Of a stretch of DNA of 64,000 nucleotides, positions 41,705 through 48,898 are shown in pieces. The notes beneath the pieces are model-generated. The model did not search any database, was not told the DNA's origin, and saw only the letters and a list, made by a program, of their open reading frames with translations. A program made the position numbers and the translations under genes. This stretch comes from Mycolicibacterium neworleansense (GTDB taxonomy: Bacteria > Actinomycetota > Actinomycetes > Mycobacteriales > Mycobacteriaceae), in the NCBI RefSeq assembly GCF_001245615.1, contig NZ_CWKH01000003.1, positions 310,001 through 374,000 of the forward strand, in the 5' to 3' direction. Within the stretch, counting starts at the first letter, position 1. Every line of letters begins with the position of its first letter.

Positions 41705-41760
41705 CGAGTCTGCGTACAGATCGCGATTTCACGCAATTTCGCGATCTGTACGCAGACTCG
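41705..41760. terminator. 22-bp hairpin between fadA3 and the DUF559 gene (GAGTCTGCG-type element)
   Basis: Perfect 22-bp inverted repeat: arms 41705-41726 and 41739-41760, loop TTTCACGCAATT. The arm begins CGAGTCTGCGTACAGATCGC. It lies between convergent stops and probably terminates both genes. A related, less perfect element lies on the other side of the DUF559 gene. Confidence 0.75.
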
Positions 41761-41766
41761 TTGCCC

Positions 41767-42654
41767 TCAGCGCAGTGTCGTTTGTCTGGTGATTGCTTCG
41801 CGAACTCTTCGCAGGATCTCGGGCGGCCGGTCCTCTGCCACTACTCTGACGATGATCCAACCCATCCGCTCCAGCTCGGCTGTTCGGCGGATGTCCTTCA
41901 CGTATTGCGTTCGATCACTGCGGTGTTGGTCCCCGTCGTACTCCACCGCGACCATCCATTCGGTCCAACCCATGTCGAGGTAGGCGAACGGATAGCCATT
42001 CGCCCCGATCACTGGGATCTGAGTCTGCGGGCGCGGTAGACCGTGCTCGATGAGAAGTAGACGCAGCCAGGTTTCCTTCGGGGATTGCGACCCAGCGTCG
42101 ACCATCGGAAGCACCCTTTCCAGTTGGCGCAGTCCGCGGGCTCCGCGATGCCGGGCTGCCACTTCTTCGACGTCGCCAACCTTCAATCCCGTTGCCCGGG
42201 CAAGGGAATCGAGCCGGGCCACCGCGCGGCCGGCCCCCGGTGTGCGGCCGATGTCGAAGGCGGTGCGTTCCGCTGTGGTCACCGGCAGCCCGCCGACCTG
42301 TCCGATCTCGACCGACAGCAACCGCTTCGCCGATGTCCACACACCGGTTGGGCTCCTGGCATTGCCCCAGATCAACTCGATTGGCGCGGATTCATCGACC
42401 CACCTCGCCCCGTGCAGGGCTGCCGCGGTGAGGCCTGCCAGCACTCCCTGGCGGTGCGACCACAGCCACGCCGCCCTGGCCCGATCAACCAACCCTGGGC
42501 TGAAGTCCCGGGCCACGTAGACATCGGGCAGTACGGCGCGAAAGTTCGCCCGCAGCTGGTGCTTGCGGATCAGACCTGCCCGCAACGCTTCTGAGCCGAC
42601 GAACGGGCTGTCGAATGTGGTCACGACGTCGACGTTGCCGAAAATCTCCGACAC
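41767..42654 (-). CDS. DUF559 / endonuclease-like domain protein
   Basis: A 295-aa protein. The N-terminal two thirds resemble an AbiEi-like regulatory part: an HTH-like segment (LRAGLIRKHQLRANFRAVLPDVYVARD), then LTAAALHGARWV and GLPVTTAERTAFDIGR. The C-terminal ~90 residues form a PD-(D/E)XK-like DUF559 domain with YLDMGWTEWMVAVEYDGDQH and a late GWIIVRVVAED. This architecture is common in mycobacteria (Rv1073 by position) and its function is unknown. The start is a GTG with no obvious ribosome binding site. Hairpin elements flank the gene on both sides. Confidence 0.83.
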   Translation of the reverse strand: MSEIFGNVDVVTTFDSPFVGSEALRAGLIRKHQLRANFRAVLPDVYVARDFSPGLVDRARAAWLWSHRQGVLAGLTAAALHGARWVDESAPIELIWGNARSPTGVWTSAKRLLSVEIGQVGGLPVTTAERTAFDIGRTPGAGRAVARLDSLARATGLKVGDVEEVAARHRGARGLRQLERVLPMVDAGSQSPKETWLRLLLIEHGLPRPQTQIPVIGANGYPFAYLDMGWTEWMVAVEYDGDQHRSDRTQYVKDIRRTAELERMGWIIVRVVAEDRPPEILRRVREAITRQTTLR

Positions 42655-42720
42655 CGGCGTTCAGCGAAAGTGTGGGCGAGTCATGGCTGGGGATGAAATC
42701 GACTCTGTGGACAGCGCTTC

Positions 42721-42794
42721 GAGTCTGCACCAAGAGCGGGATGTCGCGCGATTTCACGCTCTGAGCGCAGGCTCGGCACTCTGAGCGCAGACTC
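42721..42794. repeat. Imperfect GAGTCTGC-type hairpin with two alternative right arms
   Basis: GAGTCTGC at 42721-42728 can pair with GCAGGCTC (42767-42774, one G-T pair) or, perfectly, with GCAGACTC (42787-42794). Inner arms AGAGCG (42733-42738) and CGCTCT (42757-42762) also pair. It shares CGATTTCACGC with the loop of the 41705-41760 hairpin, so the two are related elements. Confidence 0.6.
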
Positions 42795-42816
42795 AACAGC
42801 GGTAAGCCCATAAGAA

Positions 42817-42844
42817 AAAGGCGCCCGCAATCGCGGACGCCTTT
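42817..42844 (-). terminator. Intrinsic terminator after the Bax-inhibitor-1 gene
   Basis: Arms AAAGGCGCCCGC (42817-42828) and GCGGACGCCTTT (42833-42844), 11 of 12 paired, loop 4 nt, with an A-run and T-run on either side. It lies 16 bp past the stop on the minus strand. Confidence 0.85.
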
Positions 42845-42859
42845 CTCGGGGCAGGGTTG

Positions 42860-43708
42860 CTAGTCGTTGTTGAAGTACGACAGCAACCGCAGGATCTCGA
42901 TGTACAGCCAGACCAGGGTGACGGTCAGGCCCAGGGCGATGCCCCATGCGGCCTTCTCCGGAGCACCGGCACGGACCATCTGGTCAGCGGCGTCGAAGTC
43001 GATCAGGAAGCTGAACGCGGCCAGACCGATGCACAGCAGCGAGAAGCCGATCGCCAGCATGCCGCCGTCACGCAGGCCCAGGCCGGCACCGCCGCCCACG
43101 CCGAACATCGCCAACACGAAGTTGAGGAGCATCAGCGCCAGGACACCGAACATGCCGGCGATGATCATCCGGGTGAACTTCGGCGTCACGCGGATGGCAC
43201 CGGTCTTGTAGACGACCAGCATGCCGACGAAGACGCCCATGGTGCCGACGATCGCCTGCGCGATCATGCCGACGCCACCAACCGAGGCGATGTTGGCGAT
43301 GATGAACGACACCGCACCGAGGAACAGGCCTTCCAGCGCCGCATAGGTCAGCACGATGGCCGGATTGTCCTGCTTGCGGCCGAACGTGGCGATCAGCACC
43401 AGAACCAGGCCGCCGAGGCCACCGACGAGGGCGAACGGTGTCGCCAGCGCGAGGTTGCCCGACACCAGGAAGTAGGACACCACGGCGACGGCTGAGAGCA
43501 CGGCCAGGGTGATGCCGGTCTTGGTGACGACGTCATCGATGGTCAGCGGCCGCGACACACCGGTCTGCGGCTGCTCCAGGTACTCCTGCGCGTAGGGCTG
43601 CGCATGCACCTGCTGTGCACCGAAGCCGGCGGCTCCGGTACCGAATTGTGCGTATCCGCCCTGCTGCTTCGGCAGGCTGCGGAATACCGGGTTGCTGGTT
43701 TCGCGCAC
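42860..43708 (-). CDS. Bax inhibitor-1/YccA family membrane protein
   Basis: A 282-aa protein with a ~60-residue Gln/Gly-rich cytosolic N-terminus and seven membrane helices. It ends in the typical ALGLTVTLVWLYIEILRLLSYF segment containing the family's late acidic residue. Relatives are calcium-leak or protease-interacting membrane proteins; the mycobacterial role is unknown. The start is a GTG preceded by AGAGAGGAACCCGACG. It corresponds to Rv1072 and is divergent from echA9. Confidence 0.9.
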   Translation of the reverse strand: MRETSNPVFRSLPKQQGGYAQFGTGAAGFGAQQVHAQPYAQEYLEQPQTGVSRPLTIDDVVTKTGITLAVLSAVAVVSYFLVSGNLALATPFALVGGLGGLVLVLIATFGRKQDNPAIVLTYAALEGLFLGAVSFIIANIASVGGVGMIAQAIVGTMGVFVGMLVVYKTGAIRVTPKFTRMIIAGMFGVLALMLLNFVLAMFGVGGGAGLGLRDGGMLAIGFSLLCIGLAAFSFLIDFDAADQMVRAGAPEKAAWGIALGLTVTLVWLYIEILRLLSYFNND

Positions 43709-43868
43709 CGTCGGGTTCCTCTCCTATGAGATGTTCGGTTACGAACTACTAGCTCAACGATCGATGTTCCGGGTGGGTTCCCGTCGAGGCCAGAAGACTC
43801 TCAGGAAACTTCCAGGTTGATCTTGAGGCAAACCCTACCCGTAGCGCAGCTCCCTCGGGGGCCCGAAC

Positions 43869-43874
43869 TAGATT
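43869..43874 (+). promoter_or_regulatory. -10 box for leaderless echA9
   Basis: TAGATT fits the mycobacterial TANNNT -10 consensus and lies 7 nt before the GTG at 43882, the geometry of a leaderless transcript. Confidence 0.6.
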
Positions 43875-43881
43875 GCAACTC

Positions 43882-44931
43882 GTGACAGAAAACGAGGACG
43901 TCCTAGTAAGTGTCCGGAACGGCGTCGGGATCCTCACGCTGAACCGGCCGAAGGCCATCAACTCGCTCAACGATGCGATGGTCGCCGGCATGTCCGAGGC
44001 GCTCCACGCCTGGGCGAACGACGACTCCGTACACACCGTGCTGCTGACCGGTTCCGGCGAACGCGGCCTGTGCGCGGGCGGCGACGTGGTGGCGCTCTAT
44101 CACAGCGCGAAGGCCAAGGACGGCGCGGCACAGCGGTTCTGGTACGACGAGTACCTGCTCAACGCCTACATCGGCAGCTATCCCAAGCCATACGTGGCGT
44201 TGATGGACGGCATCGTGATGGGCGGTGGTGTGGGGGTGGCCGCCCACGGCAACATTCGCGTCGCGACCGACACCACCAAGATGGCGATGCCCGAGGTCGG
44301 AATCGGTTTCATCCCCGACGTCGGTGGCACCTACCTGCTGTCGCGGGCTCCGGGCCGGCTGGGATTGCACGCCGCGCTCACCGGAGCACCGTTCTCCGGG
44401 GCCGACGCGATCGCCATGGGTTTCGCCGATCATTACGTGCCCCATGACAAGTTGGCGGACTTCACCGAATCCGTCATCGCCGACGGCGTCGAGAACGCCT
44501 TGGCCACCTATTCCGTCGAACCGCCGGCCAGCCCGCTGCTGGAACAGCGAGGCTGGATCGACGAGTGCTACGCCGGGGACACCGTCGCCGACATCCTCGC
44601 CGCGTTGCAGGCCCACGACGCAGCCCCGGCCGAGGACGCCGCGAAGCTCATCGCGACCCGGTCCCCCGTTTCCCTGTCCGTCACGCTGGAAGCGGTGCGC
44701 CGGGCGGCGAAGCTGGAGACACTGGAGGACGTGCTGCGCCAGGAATACCGGACCTCGTGCGCGTCGGTGAAATCTCATGACTTCGTCGAGGGCATCCGGG
44801 CCCAGCTCGTCGACAAGGACCGCAACCCGCAGTGGTCCCCCGCCGCGATCGCCGATGTCACGCCCGACGACGTCGCCGCGTACTTCGTTCCGGCCGAACC
44901 CGATCTGACCTTCCAGGAGGACAACAAATGA
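43882..44931 (+). CDS. echA9: Enoyl-CoA hydratase/isomerase family protein EchA9 (3-hydroxyisobutyryl-CoA hydrolase-like)
   Basis: A 349-aa crotonase-fold protein. The oxyanion segments are [14 protein letters not shown] and [15 protein letters not shown]. The extra C-terminal ~90 residues and [16 protein letters not shown] match 3-hydroxyisobutyryl-CoA hydrolases (valine breakdown) rather than standard hydratases. Function by family only. The GTG at 43882 is preferred over TTG 43873 because a TAGATT box sits 7 nt upstream. The 3' end overlaps echA8 (ATGA). Confidence 0.92.
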   Translation: MTENEDVLVSVRNGVGILTLNRPKAINSLNDAMVAGMSEALHAWANDDSVHTVLLTGSGERGLCAGGDVVALYHSAKAKDGAAQRFWYDEYLLNAYIGSYPKPYVALMDGIVMGGGVGVAAHGNIRVATDTTKMAMPEVGIGFIPDVGGTYLLSRAPGRLGLHAALTGAPFSGADAIAMGFADHYVPHDKLADFTESVIADGVENALATYSVEPPASPLLEQRGWIDECYAGDTVADILAALQAHDAAPAEDAAKLIATRSPVSLSVTLEAVRRAAKLETLEDVLRQEYRTSCASVKSHDFVEGIRAQLVDKDRNPQWSPAAIADVTPDDVAAYFVPAEPDLTFQEDNK

Positions 44932-45704
44932 GTGAGTTCGAGACCATCCTGGTGACCCGCACCGGCCGGGTCGCCACCATCACACTGAACCGGCCCAAGG
45001 CGCTCAACGCGCTCAACAGCCAGGTCATGACCGAAGTGACCACTGCCGCAGCCGAACTCGACAACGATCCCGGCGTCGGCGCGATCATCGTCACCGGCAA
45101 CGAGAAGGCGTTCGCCGCCGGCGCCGACATCAAGGAGATGGCCGAGCTGTCGTTCGCCGACGTGTACTCGGCCGACTTCTTCGAGCTGTGGTCGAAGTTC
45201 GCGGCCACCCGCACCCCGACTATCGCCGCGGTCGCCGGATACGCCCTGGGCGGCGGCTGCGAGCTGGCGATGATGTGCGACATCCTGATCGCCGCGGATT
45301 CGGCGAAGTTCGGTCAGCCCGAGATCAAGCTGGGCGTGCTGCCGGGCATGGGCGGTTCACAGCGACTGACCCGGGCGATCGGCAAGGCCAAGGCGATGGA
45401 TCTGATCCTCACCGGCCGCACCATCGACGCCGTGGAAGCCGAACGCGCGGGCCTGGTTTCCCGCCTGGTGCCCGCGGATTCTCTGATCGACGAGGCCCTG
45501 GCCGTGGCCGAGACCATCGCCGGGATGTCGCTGTCGGCCTCGCGGATGGCCAAGGAAGCCGTCAACCGGGCCTTCGAGTCCAGCCTGGCCGAGGGATTGC
45601 TCTACGAGCGCAGGCTGTTCCACTCGGCCTTCGCCACGGCCGACCAGAAGGAAGGCATGGCGGCGTTCTCCGAGAAGCGCGCCGCGAACTTCACCCATCG
45701 CTAA
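44928..45704 (+). CDS. echA8: Enoyl-CoA hydratase EchA8
   Basis: A 258-aa crotonase. The CoA/oxyanion motif is [28 protein letters not shown] and the catalytic Glu region [21 protein letters not shown] follow. It hydrates trans-2-enoyl-CoA in beta-oxidation. The ATG overlaps the echA9 stop by 4 nt, so the two are translationally coupled; the alpha/beta hydrolase gene starts 9 bp later. Confidence 0.95.
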   Translation: MSEFETILVTRTGRVATITLNRPKALNALNSQVMTEVTTAAAELDNDPGVGAIIVTGNEKAFAAGADIKEMAELSFADVYSADFFELWSKFAATRTPTIAAVAGYALGGGCELAMMCDILIAADSAKFGQPEIKLGVLPGMGGSQRLTRAIGKAKAMDLILTGRTIDAVEAERAGLVSRLVPADSLIDEALAVAETIAGMSLSASRMAKEAVNRAFESSLAEGLLYERRLFHSAFATADQKEGMAAFSEKRAANFTHR

Positions 45705-45713
45705 AGTCGACGG

Positions 45714-47414
45714 GTGACCGAGACCGCCGAACCCGAGGCCGACGCACTCGAAGTCCAGTCAGGTGACGCAGAAAAGACCGTGTGGTGGCTGCGCCACTAC
45801 ACGTTCTTCGGCACCCTGCTGGGGCTGGTGTTCGTCTGGTTCTCGCTGACGCCGTCGCTGCTGCCCCGCGGCCCGCTGTTTCAGGGCCTGGTCAGCGGCG
45901 CGGCCGGGGCGACGGGTTACGGGCTGGGCGTTTTCGGGGTGTGGCTGGTGCGCTACATGCGTTCGGCCGAGACCAGCCCGCGGGCACCGAAGTGGGCCTG
46001 GCTGACGCTGCTGGTCGTCGGCGTCATCGGCCAGGTGCTGATGATCGTCTACTTCCACGTCTGGCAGGACGAGGTCCGCGACTTCATGGGTGTGCCCCGG
46101 CTGAAGTTCTGGGACCACCCGTTGACCGCGGTCCTGTCGATCGTGGTGCTGTTCGCGTTCGTCGAGGTCGGCCAGCTGATCCGCAAGCTGGTGCGATTCC
46201 TGGACCAGAAGTTGGATCGCTTTCTGCCGCCCCGGGTTTCGGCCGTGGTGGTCGTGGCGTTGCTGCTGGCGTTGAGCATCGCGCTGCTCAACGGCGTGGT
46301 GGTCCGGGTGGCGATGGACACCATCAACCGGACATTCGCCGCCGTCAACGACGAGAGCGATCCGGACTTCCCCGCGCCGATGTCACCGCTGCGTTCGGGT
46401 GGCCCGCAGTCGCTGTCCAGCTGGGAGTCTCTGGGGCATCAGGGCCGGGTGTTCGTCTCGGCCGGCCCGACGGTGCAACAGCTTTCGCAGTTCAGCGGCA
46501 AACCCGCGACCGAACCGATCCGGGCCTACGCGGGCCTGCATTCCGCTGACGGCATCAAGGCCACGGCCGCGTTGGCCGCCAGGGAATTACAGCGGACCGG
46601 CGGGCTGAACCGCGCCGTGGTGGCAGTGGCCACCACGACGGGCACGGGCTGGATCAACGAGGCCGAGGCCTCGGCCCTGGAGTACATGTACAACGGCAAC
46701 ACGGCGATCGTGAGCATGCAGTACTCGTTCCTGCCGAGCTGGTTGTCGTTCCTGGTCGACCAGGAGAACGCACGGCAGGCCGGGCAGGCGTTGTTCGAAG
46801 CCGTCGACGCATTGGTGCGCACGCTTCCCGAGGACAAGCGGCCCAAGCTCGTGGTGTTCGGGGAAAGCCTGGGATCGTTCGGCGGTGAGGCACCGTTCCT
46901 GTCACTGAACAATCTGGTCGCCCGCACCGACGGCGCCCTGTTCTCGGGGCCGACGTTCAAGAACACGATCTGGACAACGCTCACCCGTGATCGCGATGCC
47001 GGTTCGCCCGAGTGGCTGCCGATCTACGACAACGGCGAGAACGTCCGATTCAGTGCGACGGCCGAGAACCTCGACCGGCCCGACGCGCCATGGGGCCATC
47101 CGCGCGTGGTGTACCTGCAGCACGCGTCGGACCCGATCTCGTGGTGGACACCGGACCTGCTGTTCGCCAAGCCGGACTGGTTGCGCGAGCCCCGCGGGTA
47201 TGACGTGTCCCGCCGCATGGAGTGGATTCCGGTGGTGACGTTCCTTCAGGTGTCGGCGGACATGGCGGTCGCCGTAGACGTGCCCGACGGGCACGGCCAC
47301 GTCTACGTCAAGAACGTGGCCGACGCGTGGGCCGCGGTGTTGCAGCCACCGGGGTGGACACCGGAGATGACCGCGAAACTGCGCCCCATGCTGTCGAACA
47401 ACGAAAACGCCTGA
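45714..47414 (+). CDS. Membrane-anchored alpha/beta-hydrolase family protein
   Basis: A 566-aa protein with four or five N-terminal membrane helices (residues ~25-200) and a C-terminal alpha/beta hydrolase domain. The nucleophile is in VVFGESLGSFGGEAPF and conserved GTGWINEAEASALEYMYNGN precedes it. The domain pair is the actinobacterial family seen in Rv1069c, function unknown. The start is a GTG 9 bp after echA8, so it is part of that operon. Confidence 0.88.
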   Translation: MTETAEPEADALEVQSGDAEKTVWWLRHYTFFGTLLGLVFVWFSLTPSLLPRGPLFQGLVSGAAGATGYGLGVFGVWLVRYMRSAETSPRAPKWAWLTLLVVGVIGQVLMIVYFHVWQDEVRDFMGVPRLKFWDHPLTAVLSIVVLFAFVEVGQLIRKLVRFLDQKLDRFLPPRVSAVVVVALLLALSIALLNGVVVRVAMDTINRTFAAVNDESDPDFPAPMSPLRSGGPQSLSSWESLGHQGRVFVSAGPTVQQLSQFSGKPATEPIRAYAGLHSADGIKATAALAARELQRTGGLNRAVVAVATTTGTGWINEAEASALEYMYNGNTAIVSMQYSFLPSWLSFLVDQENARQAGQALFEAVDALVRTLPEDKRPKLVVFGESLGSFGGEAPFLSLNNLVARTDGALFSGPTFKNTIWTTLTRDRDAGSPEWLPIYDNGENVRFSATAENLDRPDAPWGHPRVVYLQHASDPISWWTPDLLFAKPDWLREPRGYDVSRRMEWIPVVTFLQVSADMAVAVDVPDGHGHVYVKNVADAWAAVLQPPGWTPEMTAKLRPMLSNNENA

Positions 47415-47425
47415 GCCGCAGCGGA

Positions 47426-47794
47426 TCAGACCTGACCGGCGGCCACCAGTGCGTGATAGCCGCCGACGACGTCGGTGGACCGGTGCAGCCCGAGATCGAT
47501 CAGCGAGGCGGCGGCCAGGCTTGAGGTGTAACCCTCCGAGCACAGGATCACCCAGTAGACGTCGTCGTCGACGGCCTGCGGGATCCGCGCGTCACTGGTC
47601 GGGTCGCAGCGCCACTCCAGCACGTTGCGCTCGATGACCAGCGCGCCGGGCACCGAGCCCTCGGCGGCCCGCTGGGCGGCTGGCCGGATGTCGACCAGAA
47701 CGGCACCGGACTCCAGCGCAGCGGGGAGGTCGGCGGCGGGCAGGCGGCTCAGCCGGGTGCGGGCCTGCTCCAGCACGGTGTCGATGCGGCTCAT
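47426..47794 (-). CDS. Rhodanese-like sulfurtransferase
   Basis: A 122-aa single rhodanese domain with Cys85 in the active loop LCSEGYTSS and the N-terminal VLVDIRPAAQRAAEGSVPGA segment. It would transfer sulfane sulfur via a persulfide on Cys85. The ATG follows the cysteine dioxygenase stop by 2 bp, so the two are co-transcribed. It corresponds to Rv1066. Confidence 0.92.
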   Translation of the reverse strand: MSRIDTVLEQARTRLSRLPAADLPAALESGAVLVDIRPAAQRAAEGSVPGALVIERNVLEWRCDPTSDARIPQAVDDDVYWVILCSEGYTSSLAAASLIDLGLHRSTDVVGGYHALVAAGQV

Positions 47795-47796
47795 CG

Positions 47797-48321
47797 CTAT
47801 CCCTCCGGTCCGTCGGTGAGTTCGGTGCGGTTGCGGCGCAACGTGTTCTGCGGTGTCACCTCGTAGTAGGACATCGCGGTCAGCGGCGGCGAGTAGGCGT
47901 GCACACTCAGCGTGGGACCGGACACCGTCACCGGACCGGGCGCCTGCACCACATCGTGGACCCAGCCCAGCGGGAAGGCCGCCTGGTCGCCGGCCGACAG
48001 CCGTCGTTGCCGCAACAGCTCACCGTCCCAGCGGGTTTCACGCAGTGATCCGGACACCACGGTCAGCGCTCCCAGGGAGCCACCGTGGTCGTGCAGTTCG
48101 GTCGATTTCTCGGGCACCCAGCTGATCAGCCAGACCTCGACTTCGTCGTCACCGGACAGCCGGGTGTACCACCGATCGTCTTTCGGAAGTCCCCGCAAGA
48201 GCCGGTCGTAGCGGCCGGACAGCACGTCGTCGGCGGCGCGGTCGGTGGTGTGCAGCAGGTCGGGCAACCGCAGCCGGGTGGGCGCGGACACGGCAGGAAC
48301 GGGCGCGAGCGTGGACAGCAT
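47797..48321 (-). CDS. Cysteine dioxygenase type I family protein
   Basis: A 174-aa cupin. The iron ligands are His77 and His79 in ELHDHGGS and His122 in GWVHDV; HAYSPPLTAMSYYE is the conserved family end. It would oxidise cysteine to cysteine sulfinate, although some homologues act on related thiols. The Shine-Dalgarno CTGGAG, 8 nt before the ATG, can be sequestered by a helix with the upstream Cys-codon reading frame, suggesting cysteine-dependent attenuation. It heads an operon with the rhodanese gene. Confidence 0.9.
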   Translation of the reverse strand: MLSTLAPVPAVSAPTRLRLPDLLHTTDRAADDVLSGRYDRLLRGLPKDDRWYTRLSGDDEVEVWLISWVPEKSTELHDHGGSLGALTVVSGSLRETRWDGELLRQRRLSAGDQAAFPLGWVHDVVQAPGPVTVSGPTLSVHAYSPPLTAMSYYEVTPQNTLRRNRTELTDGPEG

Positions 48322-48328
48322 CAGAGAA

Positions 48329-48394
48329 ACTCCAGGAATGACGGCGGATCAGGGCAGACGGGCGCGCTAGCAAGCCCGACAACACTCCTGGAAT
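48329..48394 (-). promoter_or_regulatory. Possible attenuator helix sequestering the cysteine dioxygenase ribosome binding site
   Basis: On the minus strand the segment at 48383-48394 (ATTCCAGGAGTG) can pair with 48329-48340 (CATTCCTGGAGT) over 12 consecutive positions (two wobbles). The 5' arm runs into the Cys codons of the leader reading frame. The 3' arm contains the Shine-Dalgarno of the dioxygenase gene. Ribosome position on the leader could therefore set access to the downstream start. Confidence 0.6.
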
Positions 48395-48411
48395 CCGGTC
48401 CCTTCCGTCAC
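48367..48411 (-). CDS. Cysteine-rich leader peptide (candidate Cys-sensing uORF)
   Basis: An upstream reading frame that ends in ECCRAC-stop, 45 nt before the dioxygenase start. From a GTG at 48411 it encodes 14 residues, MTEGTGFQECCRAC. An in-frame ATG at 48441 would make it 24 residues (starting MPPIYATLAAV) but overlaps the lpqV start head-on. Three of the last five codons are Cys. Cys-codon uORFs that attenuate sulfur-metabolism genes are an established mycobacterial mechanism, and the downstream gene here handles cysteine. The start codon is uncertain; no good Shine-Dalgarno is seen, which fits leaderless translation. Confidence 0.6.
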   Translation of the reverse strand: MTEGTGFQECCRAC

Positions 48412-48427
48412 GGCGGCCAGTGTTGCA

Positions 48428-48433
48428 TAGATT
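48428..48433 (+). promoter_or_regulatory. -10 box for leaderless lpqV
   Basis: TAGATT, 6 nt before the lpqV ATG, identical to the echA9 -10 box; the spacing predicts transcription starting at the ATG. Confidence 0.6.
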
Positions 48434-48439
48434 GGCGGC

Positions 48440-48898
48440 ATGCGCAGTTACACGTGGACCACACGCTTGACCGCCGGAGCCGTCGCAGCCGCCGGGTTGA
48501 GTCTTCTGGTCGGATGCTCGACGGAGTCCGGCAAGGATGAGTCCGGGGCATCCACGGCATCGTCGCCGCAGGCGACCGCGACCACCGAGGCGCCGACCCC
48601 GACCGTCAAGCCCGGCGAGGTCGCGACGTCGCCGGCCGGCGTCACCACCGCCGTCGGCGCCGACGCCCAGTCCACCGAAGAGGAGTATTTCCAGGCCTGC
48701 CATGCGGCGAAGACCTGGATGCAGGCCAAGGGCGGGGATCTCAAGACACAGGTCGAGCCGTACCTGGCGAGCGTGCAGGCACCCGATGCGGCACCCGGGC
48801 CGGGCACCTACAACGTGCCATGGGCTCAGCTTGAGCCGGCACGTCAGGCCGCGGTCATCGTCGCGGCGCAGGCGGCCGCCGACGAGCTCTGCAGCTAG
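48440..48898 (+). CDS. lpqV: Lipoprotein LpqV
   Basis: A 152-aa lipoprotein. The signal peptide ends in lipobox LLVGC (Cys at about residue 26). A Ser/Thr/Pro-rich linker (~27-70) follows, then a small C-terminal domain with two Cys (YFQACHAAK and ADELCS). The function is unknown; it is named by similarity and position to Rv1064c. The start is leaderless by geometry. It is convergent with the SulP gene, overlapping it by 4 bp. Confidence 0.9.
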   Translation: MRSYTWTTRLTAGAVAAAGLSLLVGCSTESGKDESGASTASSPQATATTEAPTPTVKPGEVATSPAGVTTAVGADAQSTEEEYFQACHAAKTWMQAKGGDLKTQVEPYLASVQAPDAAPGPGTYNVPWAQLEPARQAAVIVAAQAAADELCS

